Source of the DNA: Epinephelus fuscoguttatus
Taxonomy: Eukaryota; Chordata; Actinopteri; Perciformes; Serranidae
Length of the DNA: 64,000 nt
Direction: 5' to 3'
Assembly: GCF_011397635.1 (NCBI RefSeq)
Contig: NC_064770.1
Location: 29,349,098 to 29,413,097 of the forward strand
Made by a program: the position numbers and the translations under genes. This document shows, one piece after another, positions 26,601 through 41,400 of this stretch. Below the pieces are notes generated by a model. It saw only the letters and a list, made by a program, of their open reading frames with translations. It did not search any database and was not told where the DNA came from. Positions within the stretch are counted from its first letter, which is position 1, and the number at the start of each line of letters is the position of its first letter.

Positions 26601-29600
26601 CGTCTGTGCTGGGGAACTCAGAGGGGGAGCAAGACGGCTACACGTTTATTAATTGCAGGGTAAATTAGCATCTGATCATGAAACTCTTCAACCTGCATTA
26701 ATATTTTTTTTGGCCGCATGAAAGCGCAGAAAGCCTCTTTACACATCCAGCAGACACATAGTAACGTTAGCATTGATTTAGAGTTGTGTTTCTGGCCTAT
26801 TGATAAATGTCAGTCCAATATTTATTCTCTTTTAGCTCTGTTTTTGGTCCCTACCACCTCCAAACGGAAATATATTTTAGCTGCTATATTCTCCACGGTG
26901 TTTAGCAGCTAGTCCCTACTTTTGACTGTCTGCATGAGCTCTCTGCTGATGCTGGAAACAATGATGACAGCAGTGAGAGTGAACAAAAACAGTAGCAGTT
27001 TGGACTGGAAAGCCAAAACTAAGAGCTTAAAGAAATGCTCTGCATTGCTGAAGAGAACTGCAGAGTCAGGTGGTGACTCTGAGCTACATCTTATACATTA
27101 CACTTAGTCACTTCATCCACTGCTAATATAAAAATATTGATTCATGCAGCTTTAGGACTTACTTTGCTATAGCGAGAAAGGCCAGCTCCACATTGACTCC
27201 TGTCTTCGCACTCGTCTCCATAAATGGTACACCATATTCCTATGATGGAAAAACATTAGAAGAGTGAGTGGACTGTCTCCTCTTGAGAATATGACCCCAT
27301 GGAGCCATCATACATTACCTTTGCCAGCTTCTCTCCATCCTCCGTCTTCACGACCCTCTCTGCAGCCATGTCTGACTGTAAGACAGCAGAGAGAGAAAAC
27401 AAGTCATCACAGCGGAGGTGAAGGGTCACAGTTTCACCACGCCATTAGCTACAGCTGATGCACCATCGTGTCAACTGGCACGTCCTCATCTCTGCCGCCA
27501 GCCTCTGTGCCAGAGCTCCTCCAGACTGATGAGATGTCAGAAACTCCACCTCTAGAAAAAGAGCAGCACTCCCATAGACTGATGCCGGCAGTCCTGCTGC
27601 TCTCAAAGCAAATGATCTGAGCTGCTGCTGTGTGACATCTCTGACCCTGGAGAAGGTTGGGTCCTCTCTGAGCCACCAGAGGGAGCTTAGAAATATATCA
27701 GCTGTGACTGCTGGTTGCAATGAGACATAACATTTTCATTTTCATCACCAGCAGCACTGGGAAGGAAATGGTTACGTACAAGGGAAGCTTGAAGTGAAGT
27801 GATAAGTCATTTCTGTGGCGGGCTTTGTTTGTATCCTCAGTCATAATGATCAAATAACACTGGGTAATGGGTAAGAAATTAATGTGTTGATGTGGACGAT
27901 TCTGTAAATGGACCGACTTTATTTTCACCGCAGGGAAATTCTCCTCACAGACCAAAACATAAATCAATGAAGACACACAAACACATTTAAGACTGCGTCT
28001 CACTTGTAAATGTTAAGCGACTGAGAGTTTGCATTCATGCATGTGCTGCATGGTTGAGGCGTTTTCTGGCTCTTAAGCATTCACATGTCTGCCTGAGTGT
28101 GATAAGAGCGTGTTAAAATTGAGAGACCAGTTATCCTCCTGATCTTTTTTTATGTAATGCAAAAAAAGGAAGCTTTGCTCACCTTGTTGCCGAGCAACAT
28201 GATGACCACATCCTTCTGGGCATACTCATGTATTTCAGTCAGCCAAGCCTTTCAAAGTATACAAGACAGACAGATACAGGAGGGGAGGAGAAGGAGAGAT
28301 TGGTCCATAAACAAAACAAATACCACCACTTAAAGTCTGCATTTTCTGCTCTCCTCCTGAGCCATGCATTATCACCGTCCTCCAATCAATCACAGTGAGA
28401 CTGAGTCACTCTTATCCTTGAACACTTTTATTGCTTTTCATTACTGAAACTGGGGACTGTGTAGCGAAGCAAACGATAACATCATGTCATTTCCAAAGAG
28501 GGCTGTGAGAAAATGTTGCAGGTCCTCGAAGTACTTTGCATGTAAACAGACAGAGTGAGGCGTTCAGCTTGAGAGGGTTTTAGGAAGTGAAAATGAAAAG
28601 AGAAGAGAGAAAGAGAAAGAGAGTGGGAGGGAAAAGTAATTTGATCCAGCCTTACCCTGATATTGTCAAACGACATCTTGCTGGTGATATCATAAAGCAG
28701 AAGTAGCGCTGTGAAAGGAAACAGAACAACTTTATTGTTTTCTGCACACTGTCTTATGCAACACACACATCGACACCTACACACACACTTTCTATGCACA
28801 ATAATAAAAAGTAAACATCTCAGCCAGGTGGCAACCCTTACCTACACCACCCGCTCCCACACATTAACACACACACAATATAGCGAGCATGAGGAAGTGA
28901 AATATAAAAAGGAAAGGTCACCCTGGGCATCTCTGTAGTAGGCGTGCGTTACGCTTCGGAATCTCTCTTGGCCAGCTGTATCCCAGATCTGCGTAACAAA
29001 CCACATAATTACACAGCAGCTAATGTGGGAAAACTGAACATCCTGAACAGTCCACACTGCAAAACCTCCGCAGCCAAAAGCAGAAACATACCATTATAGC
29101 CTACCACCTTACAAAGCCGAAATATAAAAACTATATATTTAGTCAGTCAAGTCAGGATCTGGTGTTATTTTAACATAGAACAAAAATAAGCTGTATTATT
29201 TTAAAGAAAACAGCTAAAACATAAACTGTCAAAGCAACAGAGCCATTTTAGCTGCTTCAAACATGCTGGTCAGGTGAGTCAGATGCTAGCTGCTTTAGCA
29301 CAATCTACTTCTGTAGCCCCTAAATTGAGCATAGCATTAGTTCAGGCAGGACACCATGTCAAGCTCAGCTCACATCCCAGCTACATCAGCTGATCTCAAA
29401 CAGCCCAATCAACTGATGGAGCTGCTGATAGATGGAAGGGAGTCAGCTGATGAATCACATGATTCCTTTCTATGAAACCAATTGGTTAATCTCATCCAGA
29501 GCGCCCTATTTAAACTGCTCTGGCCTGCCTACTGTTGCTGCTTCCTCTGCAAGCTGCTTTGCAATGTGCCTCCACCCCAGCTCCTCCTTTTCATGTTGTG

Positions 29601-32443
29601 TCTGACTTATCAGTGTCATTTCTGTTTGTCATTGATGCTGCTCTGTTCTGTTCCCGGGGGTCTTTGCAGTTTGCTCTCCCTGCCTTACGTTTTCCATGTA
29701 GGCGCATGGAAGGGCAGGGAGGATTGCTCTCTCTGCCTTAGGGACTGTACACATGCTGCAATTTTTTTGCGCCCTCAAATTAATTGTTTTCAATGTAGAT
29801 GGGCAGCAGGCACACTCAAATGCCAGAGTGCCCCAAGTTTAACTTTTGGAACGTAGCAGTGCGCACGGCATGTCATGTGACGAGGAACAACCAATCACAG
29901 CCGACAGATCCCTTTACCTTCTTCTGTAAATATCAGTCTGTAAACATGGAAAAGTTGATCATTTTAGAACAGGGTTACCCAGAGCTTTACATCTGTCCCA
30001 CGGATGACAGGCCTACACACTTCTAAACAGCGCTTGGAAGAAGATCAGCTCTGCACTCAGGATTTCAGGTCAACAGGCTATGATACAGTGCTTGTTAAGT
30101 TTGCTTAGCAGCCTCAGATGCAACCTGCCACAGCGCTCTTGAAAGCTGGCACAAAAAGGCACAAAAGTAACGCCCAGCAATTGACCTTGCATTTTCCAGG
30201 CAGTTAAAGACGCAGCATGTGTATAACCCCTTAGGCTTTCCATGTAGGCACATGGAAGGGCAGAGAGGTGTGCTCTCTCTGCCTTCAGACATTCCACATA
30301 GGCCTTGGAAAGGCAGAGAGGCCACAGAACAGAGCCATACTGCCAAATTTATGATTGCAAATGGAAATAAAGTTTTATATGGCTTAAGTTGTCCTGCCTG
30401 AACTGTTAGTTGTTTCACACAAATGAAACATATAATTTCTAATTAATGAACATCTTGGCAATTTAGTTACTTATCCCACATAGATAAGGTAGCTCTGGTC
30501 ATAGAGAATAAAAACAGTTAAACTGGTTGTGCTAGAACGTAAACTAAGTAGCCTTGTGGTTATGATGATTGACGGGAATGTAACTTAGATGGACAGCTTT
30601 CAGTTGGCACATAAACCTGCACAGTTGCTCACATTACTACAATATCAGGCTTTGATCAGATTGACAATGCAAACAATGACATTCAAGTGAGTATAAAGCA
30701 TATTTAGATCAACCATTATTTGTAAATCACTCTTCAGATTATTTCTGATTCTGCATGATCTACCAGTTGAGTCAATATGTAGGTCAACAGCTGACAGATG
30801 CATGACATGATTTGTCATTTGGTGCTGTAATGTACACTCAGATCTTGAGAAAATGTCCGTGTTCTCACCTGGAGTTTGACTTTGAGGTTGTCGACATCCA
30901 CCACTTTATTCTGCAGACATGAGAAGAAGAGCTGTGAGAGACTGTCAACCCACCATATGCTTTAAAGACTGGAGTGTTGTGAAAACTGCACAGAAATAAA
31001 TGACGAACATCACGGCAGACTAAAAAAAGCTTAGAGACTCAGCATGTGGTAAAAGAAACAAGACAACTAAAAGTGGCTTTGAATGCTGGCAGAGAAAGTA
31101 ATTTGCAACACCCACACAACAACAAGGTCCTGGGATTAGACTTAATTACACAACAGTGAGAAAGACGACTGGCAGCATAACAACTGACTCCCCCGTTAAT
31201 TTCCTGGAGCCCCGTAGGGGTGCCCTCTGATTTCCTGTAGAGAAAAGATTGGCTTAAAATAGTTTAGGCACCCCGCAAGAAAAAAAAGGTGACGTGTGTG
31301 ACAGATGAATGTGCTGGATTAAGAATGAAGTGGAAATACGGGTTCAGGTGATATGCAGAATTTAACATGCATGCTCCAACATGCAACAACAAGAACAAAA
31401 ACACAGGCTCCTTCACACTCTGTTTCATTTACATTTCATTAAGCTTTCATGACCTGCTACAGCAACAAGCCAGGTCACAACCGCATTCAGCCTTGCACAG
31501 CAAAAACCACCACAGAAAGATGAAGGAAGTGCGACTAGCAAATATTCTGCAGCACTTCCTCAATCACTTCATCACCTCGTATCAGTGACAGGTCAACACA
31601 AACAGCCCCTGCCTTTCCTGTGAATGCACAAGCACAAAACAAAAGAAACGCAGACAGAGCTAAAGAGAGTGTTAATGCTAAATCTGCCACCTGCTGAATC
31701 CTCTGCCTTGCCAGAATGGACATGGTTCAACCCCTGCATTAGTTGCCATGGGTTTCCATTTTTCCCTCAATTATGACGTGAGAGGAGCCTGCATGCTGAG
31801 TAACTGCTACAAGGAAGCATGCCGAAAATAGACCGGCCATGTTACAAGCTGCCACAACAGCCTGCCTGCCTATCCATGCACGGAGGACAACCTCAGCATA
31901 TTGACTCAACTGCTCTTCTCAGACGACTCTGTTTCTAAGCAGCTTTGCTCCTCTTCATAACAAGCCAGAAAATGGTAATTGCTTGCATTAAGAGCCATTC
32001 TTCTGAATGAATAGTGTGACACTAAACTCATCGTGTTTTCTGCAAGTGTAAACCAGTGTGTGTTCCCTTTTGTAATGCATTTTATGAATGGAGACTGGCT
32101 GCAGTACTTGTTGCTTTTGCCTGAGTGGTGGTAAGACTGCATGTCGACACTTCTGAATAGACAACGTCCATATACCTCTATCTGTCAGACATCCATTACG
32201 CTCCCTAATGTCTACACCGCCATCCAAAGAAGACAATACATCACTCAGGCTAATGCAACACAATTTCCTCCTCGAATCACCCCTACTTGACTTGCCATTA
32301 GTGTGAGTGTTTTCCCATGATTGGAGGGAAACAGGAGGTCGAAACACTCGCTCCACACCGCCTGTTTTCATGTTCAACCCAGCAGAGGAAGAGATGCTGT
32401 ACAGTAGAAATCTGCTCCAAATTCAGTGACAGTCACTGCGTGG

Positions 32444-32479
<36 letters not shown>

Positions 32480-35400
32480 GCGTGAGGTGTATGTGACTAG
32501 GAGCTCGTCTGTCAGCAGTGTGACTCCTCCAGGACCGAGCTGAGCTGCAGCCAATCTCTCCAGGAGACAGAGACGTGGGCAGGCACCTGCCAAGACATTT
32601 ATGAGGCAGTCCGCAGAGCCTTGCAGCACAAGTGGTCTGTGAACTTGACTGATTGGTGAGATGGTTTGTACATTTGGCACCATCATCTCAGAATGACGAA
32701 GTGTTCCGCTCAGAAATAGGGTGATAATTGGTCCGCAGTCACTCTAACAAGTGGATCCCTTGTTGCTTTGTAAATATCATTAGGGATTGTTTTTCAGGAC
32801 TATTTCCTCATGATAGTAGCAAGCATATAACACAAACACAGAAATAATGAATAATGAGTCATTATGTGAGACGCTTCAACAGCATCTCTGTCTCACCCTA
32901 AAGTCTATTCCAACGGTGGCTATAAAGTTGCCTCCCAGAAATGCCCCATCTTTAAAGCGCACCAAGACGCATGTCTTCCCCACGGACGAGTCTCCCAGCA
33001 GCATCACCTAAAGAATAAACCCACCACCAGAGAAGAGGGACAGCAGGTTACACTGGGCCAAAGACATGACTGACAGTTCATACATGATAAGATAAGAATT
33101 ACAATCTCCTCTGAAGAGGAAATTAAAGCTGAGGGGTGTGTTGCATAAATGATTTTGCAATTAAAGGTCCAGTGTGTAGGATATGGAGGGAGATACTGGC
33201 AGAGATGAAATATAATATAATAAGTATGCTTTCTTTAGTTTAGTAAAAATACAGAATCTGACTTGTTTTAACATAGAATTTAAAAAGAATATTTCAAAGA
33301 CAAAACCAAAGCGTCAAAACAAGAGCACCAAATTTGGCTAGATAAGTTAGCTGCTGGCTGCTAAAGCTAAATATACTTTGGTACTCTGTGGTTGTTTCCT
33401 GTAAATGAAATACATTTATAATGAATTATTAACATCTTGGTAATAAATACCTAATATTATAGTTATTTATCACACATAAATTAGGTAGATATGATCATAG
33501 AGGATAAAAACAGCTAGCCTAAACTGTTATGCTAGTAGGCTGAGTAGCCTAGTTTAGCAGAGTGGCACAACTGAACATCCTCTTAGCAATCCTGCACAGG
33601 CAGCAACCATAGATGCATAATAATTACTAGATAGCAGCTGCCAAGGTGGCGCCTATTCACTCCAATGGAGTTACTTGCATAGTGCATATGCCAAAAAGGT
33701 TTCTAGCCCCACCCATGAGTTCTCACTTGGCTCCTAGACTTAACATTGCTTTTCCAACTTTACAAAAGTTTTAACAATATATAAAACCACCATGGCTCAA
33801 ACATTCATAAAAAAGGGTCATAATGTTCGCAGTCTGAGGTGCCCTGTGTATGGTTTTACAGACGTCTCTTTACAATGCTCGTATCTGTGGGAAAAAGTTT
33901 TTGGGCCACAGGGGATTTTTTAGCTGTTGTAATACTGCGAATGGCCAATGGATAAACTGAAAGCAAGGCTGAGCAGTGTTCCTGGGGGCCTGGCCAGGGG
34001 CGTTAATATAGACAGGGCAGGGGGGCCCATAGAGAGACTGAACAATGGGTTGGGTGGAGAATGGGCCTGTATGAGTGACTGCCAACTTGAAAATATGCTT
34101 GTGTTGGAAGACGAACTATCAATAAATTAGAAACAGTGCCACTTGATAGACATGCACTTAAAAAAGGCAAACCCATCTCCATCATGTTTCTTTTACTTTT
34201 TTGTAGATAGTCAGTAGCATCTATTACAAAATGTTATGCTGATTCTATAACTGTGAATCAACCATAAAAATTGTTCAAATAAAGTAATAATTTCCTATTT
34301 TCGATGGTATTTTTTTGTTATACACAGATATGCGATGATGATTGCTGCGTGACATGTATGTTGATGTTATCCAATGTCAAGTTTCTGATCATGTGACGAG
34401 ACGATATGTGCACAATAGCGTGCACTGGGGCCCAGTAATTGCCTTTCACCACTGGGCCTGGCTCCAATGAATGCTGAAGCATAAGCCTATGTTTCTACAG
34501 TAGCCCAGAAAAGACAAACCAGGTAGGGCCTACATAGGGCCATTCACATTTTAACATTTTTGCGTCTGCCACCACACTTAGCTACACCTCTGTCACAACA
34601 GCGACCACTTATTTTTTAACGCAAACCTGCTGTATTCAGTGTTTTTACCAGTTTCAATCACTTGGTCTATTTGTTTTGGAGACAGAAAGACCTCTGCGGA
34701 TAACTGCATCAACTGCAATCTGCATCCTCACTGCTAGATGCCACTAGACCCCCCTAAATCTTACACACTGTTCCTTTAAGTGAGGAATATATTTCACAAC
34801 TGGGATCATGATGTTGGAGTCAGATGATAATCTTGTGCAATGTCTTATTTTGGTTAAGATTTCAGTTCATTATATGGCAACCGCAGAAAGTGTTGTGATC
34901 TACTGTGTGTGTCTGAGCTGCCACCAACATGTGACACTGTTCAGGAGAGAGGACTCAAGGTGCTGGAGCCAACTGTGTAATTTTAACTCATCATTTTTCA
35001 GTCCCAAACTAATCAATATAATTACAACAACAGGGGTGTGTAATTATACAATCCACCCAGCGCAGATATTCCCATAGTGAGTGGCTGCTTCACTGTGCAG
35101 ATAATAATGCAATTAAACTTGAATTTAACTTTGCCTTTTGTCTGTGGCTCTTTTATTAGACAGTTACAGGTGTGCCCGTGCTGCTTTAATCAACACTTAA
35201 TGGGAGGGAGCAACAAGTACACCCTCAGCAAATATTTGCGTGTATAGAAGGGCGGACAAAGCGACCTCGAGAGATTTTAAAGGCTCAAAGAGGCTTCACA
35301 TTAAAGCATCAGTGTCTGCTGTGTACAGTCACTGATAAAGGCCTGGTTAATAAGGAGAATGCATGATAGTTAATGCTTTTCACTCATTCTCCAGATGTTG

Positions 35401-38400
35401 TTGCTGCAGGTACACCCAGTTGTTTCTGTGTCAAAACTACATTTAGACACCTGTTCCACTACAAAGAAGAAAAACAACACACAAGATAAGGACGGAGATA
35501 CACACCTTGAAGGCAATATCATAATACTCGTTAATAGAAGCGCATCTCTCCAACACATATTTTGACGTCCCGTTTTTAGCCTGCTTGTCCGTCAACGATG
35601 TCTTCCTTGTGGACATCGCAATGCCAAGAAGAGAGCGCGGGCTGAGAAAGCCAAACCACAGTTATCTCTCCGAGATGTGTCCAAAGAAAGAAAAGAGACG
35701 CGCACGGTGTGTGTGTGAAGATCAGTCCCGGTCTCCGCCAGCCTCCAGCCCCTCTGCTCGCATTACTGCGTGTGGCCACAAAATGATCACCAGGCGCTTC
35801 CCGAGGAGAGAGGAAGAAGGAGAAGAAGAAGAAAAAAATCACTGTCAAAAAGACGGAAGCGACAGGTCAAAACTTGAAAAACAAACAGCGGCGGCGTCTA
35901 ACATCCACCAGTCAGGAGAGAACGCGGTGATGACAAACAAGCGGAAACATTTCTCTGCATCCTGGCGTGGGCAGATGATTAACTGAGCACGTGAGGACGT
36001 CGGCAGCTCCGACAACACTCAGGGTTTCTTGTGAGTGAGAACATCAGTCTGTCTCTGAGGCTGACATTGTGCCCAATGACAGCTGCGGGGGTCAAGCGCG
36101 CTGATGGCTGACTCATCCGCCACAGGTGGTGCTCGATCATTGAGAGGGTCAGAGAGGAGAGGAGGAAAGAGAGGTGGGAAGAGGCTGAGCTGTGAGCTAT
36201 TAGTTTAAACATACTTGATGTAAAGCATGACATTTTCTCCTTCAGATATTGTTCATTCTGGTGCGTAAAATGGCGCGCAAACCTTATCCAGAACCCTTTA
36301 TTCAAACGTTTCCTTCATGAACACCTCAGAAAAATACCCACAAGACCATTTTATATTAACAAAAAGTATGTAGTTCCCATTTGTGATTGCTTCTTATCTA
36401 CCCATATTTCTTCCATTTAAATCCCTCCACACAGCAGGCAAACAAACAATTACCCAAGTCTCTTCTTGTCAAGAACAAATGATTCTATAAATACCCCCAA
36501 ATCCCCTCATTTAATTAGCATGTCATACATGTCTAAAATGGTTTCACTCAGAGTCTAAAAATCAATCTTTTCCTCTAGTGTTTGTCTCCCCCCAGTGTTC
36601 AAGTCAAGTCTCCCCTCCTCTCTCAGTGCTGACAGGACTAATGACACATGGTCAGAGATCATTCATGTTATGCAATCTCTTGTCCAAACATATGAAGTCA
36701 TCAGTCTGTGTCAGGGGCGACTGCAGGCAACATCTCACCCCTCTGACATCAACATGGTGATGAAACGTTGAGTTGTAGATGGAGATGATTGAATGGTTGG
36801 TTTATTATCACTAGGGTCAAAGAGCAGTTCTGGTATGTGGTTTATATGAAAGCTGTGAAGAGAAGTGTATCTAAATGTCAAAAATGTTCCTCCTTGTGTT
36901 CATTTAAAGGGACAACTCATCCCCAAATATAAAAATACATATTTCTCGTATACCTGTAGTGCTGTTTATCAGTCCAGATTGTTTTAATTTGAGCCGCAGA
37001 GTGTTGGAGATATCAGTTGTAGGGATGTCTGCCTTCTCTCAAGTATATAAGTATAAAATTGGCTTTGCCATTTTGCATTAGCATGAGTTTGTATGATTCA
37101 AACTTCAGAAAACCCTGCAGAAAAATGCACCAGAAACAAAATAAGTCACTCTGCTGCATATGTCTCCTGGATTTAAAGTCAAGAGTAAGACGACACCTGC
37201 AAATACACTTTGATCTTTGTTTTGTTTTTTTTACTTAATTTTGGTAGAGCTTGGTTAAGATAATCACAGTAAAGTGCCTTAAAGGGACAGTTCACAATTG
37301 TTCCTCTTACCTGTAGTGTTATCTATCAGTCTAGATTGTTCTGGTGTGAGTTGCAGAGTGTTGGAGATATTGGCCGTGGAGATGTCTGCCTTCTCTCCAG
37401 TATATTGGAACTAAATGGCACTCGACTTGTGGTGCCACAAAGCGCCTAAAATTGCATTTGAAAAACTCAACAGCAATGTCTCTTTCCAGATATCATGACC
37501 ATGTTACTCAAGATAATCCACAGACCTTAGTGTGAACAGTTTCATGCAGGAACTGTTTTCTTTCTACCAAACTAGACTTGCCAACAGCATCACCGCACAG
37601 AGGGAAGTGTGCATCTACTTTATTTTGGTAGGGCTTGGCAAAGATAATCAAAATAAAGTGCCCTTAAAGGGACAGTTCACCCCCAAATTGCACTCGGCTT
37701 GTGGTGCCCAAAGTGCAAAAAAAAGAGTAAATTTGAAAACTCAACAGCAATGTCTCTTTCCAGAAATCATGGCCCTGTTACTCAAGATAATCCACAGATA
37801 TTGTTGTGAGCAGTTTCATGTAGGAACTTTTCTTCCCTCAGGCAGGTCTCATAGAAAAATGTGAAATGGACACAAAGGCTTACGTGGTGGTGAGCATGAA
37901 TTATGTTAAAATAATGTACTGGCAATTGTCACAGTGGACGCGCAAATTAAGTATAAAGAGCAAGATAGTCTGCATATGGCAGGTGAAGGGGTGGATTCGT
38001 CAAACAAACATGTATTTTCAACCAGAAGGCTACTGTTCATGTACTTGGTGAAAGATAGTCTGTATAAAATAATGGATGTTGTCACCATGATGTCACCCAC
38101 TGGTTTGTTGACTGCCTTTACGAAGCTTTGAGTTTGGCATTTTTTGGCCAACTTGTTTTTTTTTTTTTTTTTGAGCGACCATATTTGGACAAGACTGTGA
38201 GGAGCAAGGAGTCCCCCCATATTGAAGTTAGCTATCGAGACCAAAACCGTTTTTGTACCAGGCTGTAAACATGTCTGATATTAAGTTGGGCATTTTGACA
38301 TGGGGGTCTGTGGGGACTGATTGGCCTTTAGAGGAACTGCACTACTGCATTGGCTTTATTCCTCAGCCTCAGAGGCTGCTGCTTGGCGGGAAACCAAAAG

Positions 38401-41400
38401 TCAATGTAGTTATTTGCCTTTACAGACTTTACATAACCATGCAAATTATGTAAGTTTACATCACTTACAGTCTGTACGTAGTTATTTCAGCTGAAACTGG
38501 GATCTCTTAATAAACTTCACCAAGTATTTTTTTGTTCTCTTAACCTAACCAACTGTTTTAATTTCCCTGAACCAAAATTTTTTGGTGCTTTGAACACCAC
38601 AAGCTGAGTGCCAGTTAGTGTGATTATGTTGGAGAGGAGACAGAGATCTCTACAGCCGATATCTCCAGCACTGTGCAACTCACACCAAAACAATCTAGAT
38701 TGATAAACAGCACTACAGGTAAGAGGAACAATATGTACTTTTGATTTTAGGGTGAACTGTCCCTTTAAGGCACTTTATTTAAATCATCTTCACCAAGCCC
38801 TACCAAAATATAGTAAAAAAAAAAAAAAAAAAAAAGATCAAAGTGCAGGCGCTGTCTCACTCTTGACTTTAAATCCAGCAGACGTACGCAGCAGAGTGAC
38901 TTATTTTGTTTCAGTGGTGCGTTTTTCTGCAGGGTTTTCTGAAGCTTGAATCATACACTACCACAAACTCATGCTAATGCGAAATGGCAAAGCCAATTTT
39001 ATACTTTCTCACAGGTTTCTGCCTCCTCTGTGCTGCTCTAATGGCACTGACACAAAGCCAAAGTTATCACAGCTGAAGACTCATACATTAAATGAGCCAT
39101 ACATCTTCCCTGTCTCCATTTGCCTCCACTTGCTGCACAGAATGAAATCCCCCCTCACATGTCACACAGCATAAAATCATTCTTGTTTAAAACAGCTTTG
39201 TTACAAACATCCAGCAGCAAACAGCCCGCCGCCATGACTTTCATTAGCAGTACTGTCTTCACACTAATTTAATCATAGCAGTGGCATCATTAACCATAAT
39301 AATGCACACACACGGAGTGTTAAGGATCGTAATGAATGCAGTGAGAACATCCCACACTGGAGAGCACCACATTCATGCTGCACTTCACTGACACACAAAC
39401 AGCACAGAAACAGAAAAGGTTTGCTTCACTGTCACATCATGATTTCAGTACAAACAGCCCATCGCAGTGACGTGCCCTTCTCATCACTTGGGTGAAGTCA
39501 AAAGCATAACAGAGGGGGAGGGAGGGAGGTGGAAGAGAAACCATGCACAGGATGGTGTGTGGAGGACAGGAAGTGTGGACTCACTGTGAAACCGATGCCG
39601 ACGGTGGCAGTGAAGGACCCTGGGATGAATTTGCCCTGGTCGAACTGGACCAGCAGAGAGGTCTTGCCCACTCCGCTGTCCCCCACGAGGATGGTCTGCA
39701 CAGAGTCACAGAGAGATGCGACATCATGTTTCCACTGCTGCCTCCTCGCCTGAGGCCAAGTACACTGTGTATGGGCACATGGTGTAGGTTACTGTACATG
39801 TTCTGTGCTGTCCCTCAGTGTATTGCTCAGTGGTCTCTAATGTAATGTGACGGGTTAATGCCTTCAAGAGGGAAGAGCAACTGGGAAGATGCTGGAGGAT
39901 AATTGTGTGTGTTTGGGCCTCAAACTGTGCCACTGTATCAGAGATGGCTGCTCACATCTCAGGCTGATGTTCTGCCTTCATTCTTACACTAACAAGGGGA
40001 ACAGATACATTTTAAAGTATATAAAGACACTCTGCTATGATTAATATATTGTTTAACATGGTTTAAAAAATAGAGCTGGAAGCAGGTCTACCCTTTCTCC
40101 CTGACTGAGAAATTTTGAATCTGGCCTTAGCACCGCCTAACACCGCTGCTTGCAGACATTTTTCTTACCGCTTTTACTACCGCTGCCTGCACTAGGTTGA
40201 CCTGCTGAAAGACCAGTGTGCATCAAGATGGCTAGTGTTAGCCTCAGGGCCCAGACACACCAAACTAACATTAAAGAACTGTGCTGACGAAGGCAGACTG
40301 TTGTGTCACCTCTGTCTCGGCCAAGTTAAACACAGAACTACAGCCAACGGCCAACAAGCATGGACGCTCTGCGTTTGTGTGAGAGGAAATAACTCCCCAT
40401 ATCAGCAGACGGCAGTAGTCTGTATTTGTCATTCGAAAAGGGGGAACAGGAAGACAGACAAGACAGATTCAAGGTGCTAGTTAGCCAATTAGCATATTAA
40501 CAACACAACCTGATGTTGAAAGATCTAAGGATATTTACCGTGCACCAGGGAACAATAACACATAAAATTCTGAACCATTTGTGCTAAAGAGGTCAATGGC
40601 TAAAAAAAATGTACCTAATATAACAAGTTTGCTTAGATCTGACGGCCTCTTGACTTTAGCTTTTTGTTTACTTTCCTCATTCCCGTTTCTCTTCTCGTGC
40701 ACTCCTAATCAGGGTGATTTCATTCTCAGATGGACTTTGCCTTCTCTGATACCAATTCAACATGCCGCTGACACAAAAATCACCCTTTGGCATCAAACTG
40801 GGTATTCAACTAACTCAAATGTAGACCCATTTTTGGCAATGTTTGACACTAAAAGAAACTGACATCGTATAAAGACCGAGAAGGTTGCAATGCAGCGCAA
40901 CGCATGGAATGCAGTGTCAAGTTCTGCCTGTTATATACATTATCTTCTTTCAAATGACACTTCCGTTTTCACAGGAAATTTTCTGTTTATATACAGTCTC
41001 TTTCAAAATCAACACACTACGTCAGTATAAAAACGGAAATTGGCAGGGGTTTTCCCCTCCAACAACTAATGCACATGGTTAGTTTAGCCAACAAAAGCAT
41101 GGGTTAGGTTTAGGAAAAAAGAACAGGGCTTTGCTTTATAATCTTACCAGATGCAAACACTGCTCTCCCGGTGAAAGTCAATGTTTGTTGCTGCCTTCAC
41201 TTTCGTTCTTGTCCCGCCAGGTTTCTCCCTGATGCTGCTAAGCGCAGTTAAACTATAACAGCGACCGGCCATGTATCATGCCAACGGCTCTTTTTATCTG
41301 TGTCTGACACCGCAAATCACTACCCAAGCACCGGATTTCGCCGACTCCGGAGTGGGATAGGTCTGTTTTGCTGCAACTTGCAGTTAGCATGTGACAGAAT

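Noticed and set aside
35585..35986. Plus-strand 133-codon open frame
   Set aside because: Antisense to rab37 exon 1b and its CpG-rich upstream region; no protein signature.
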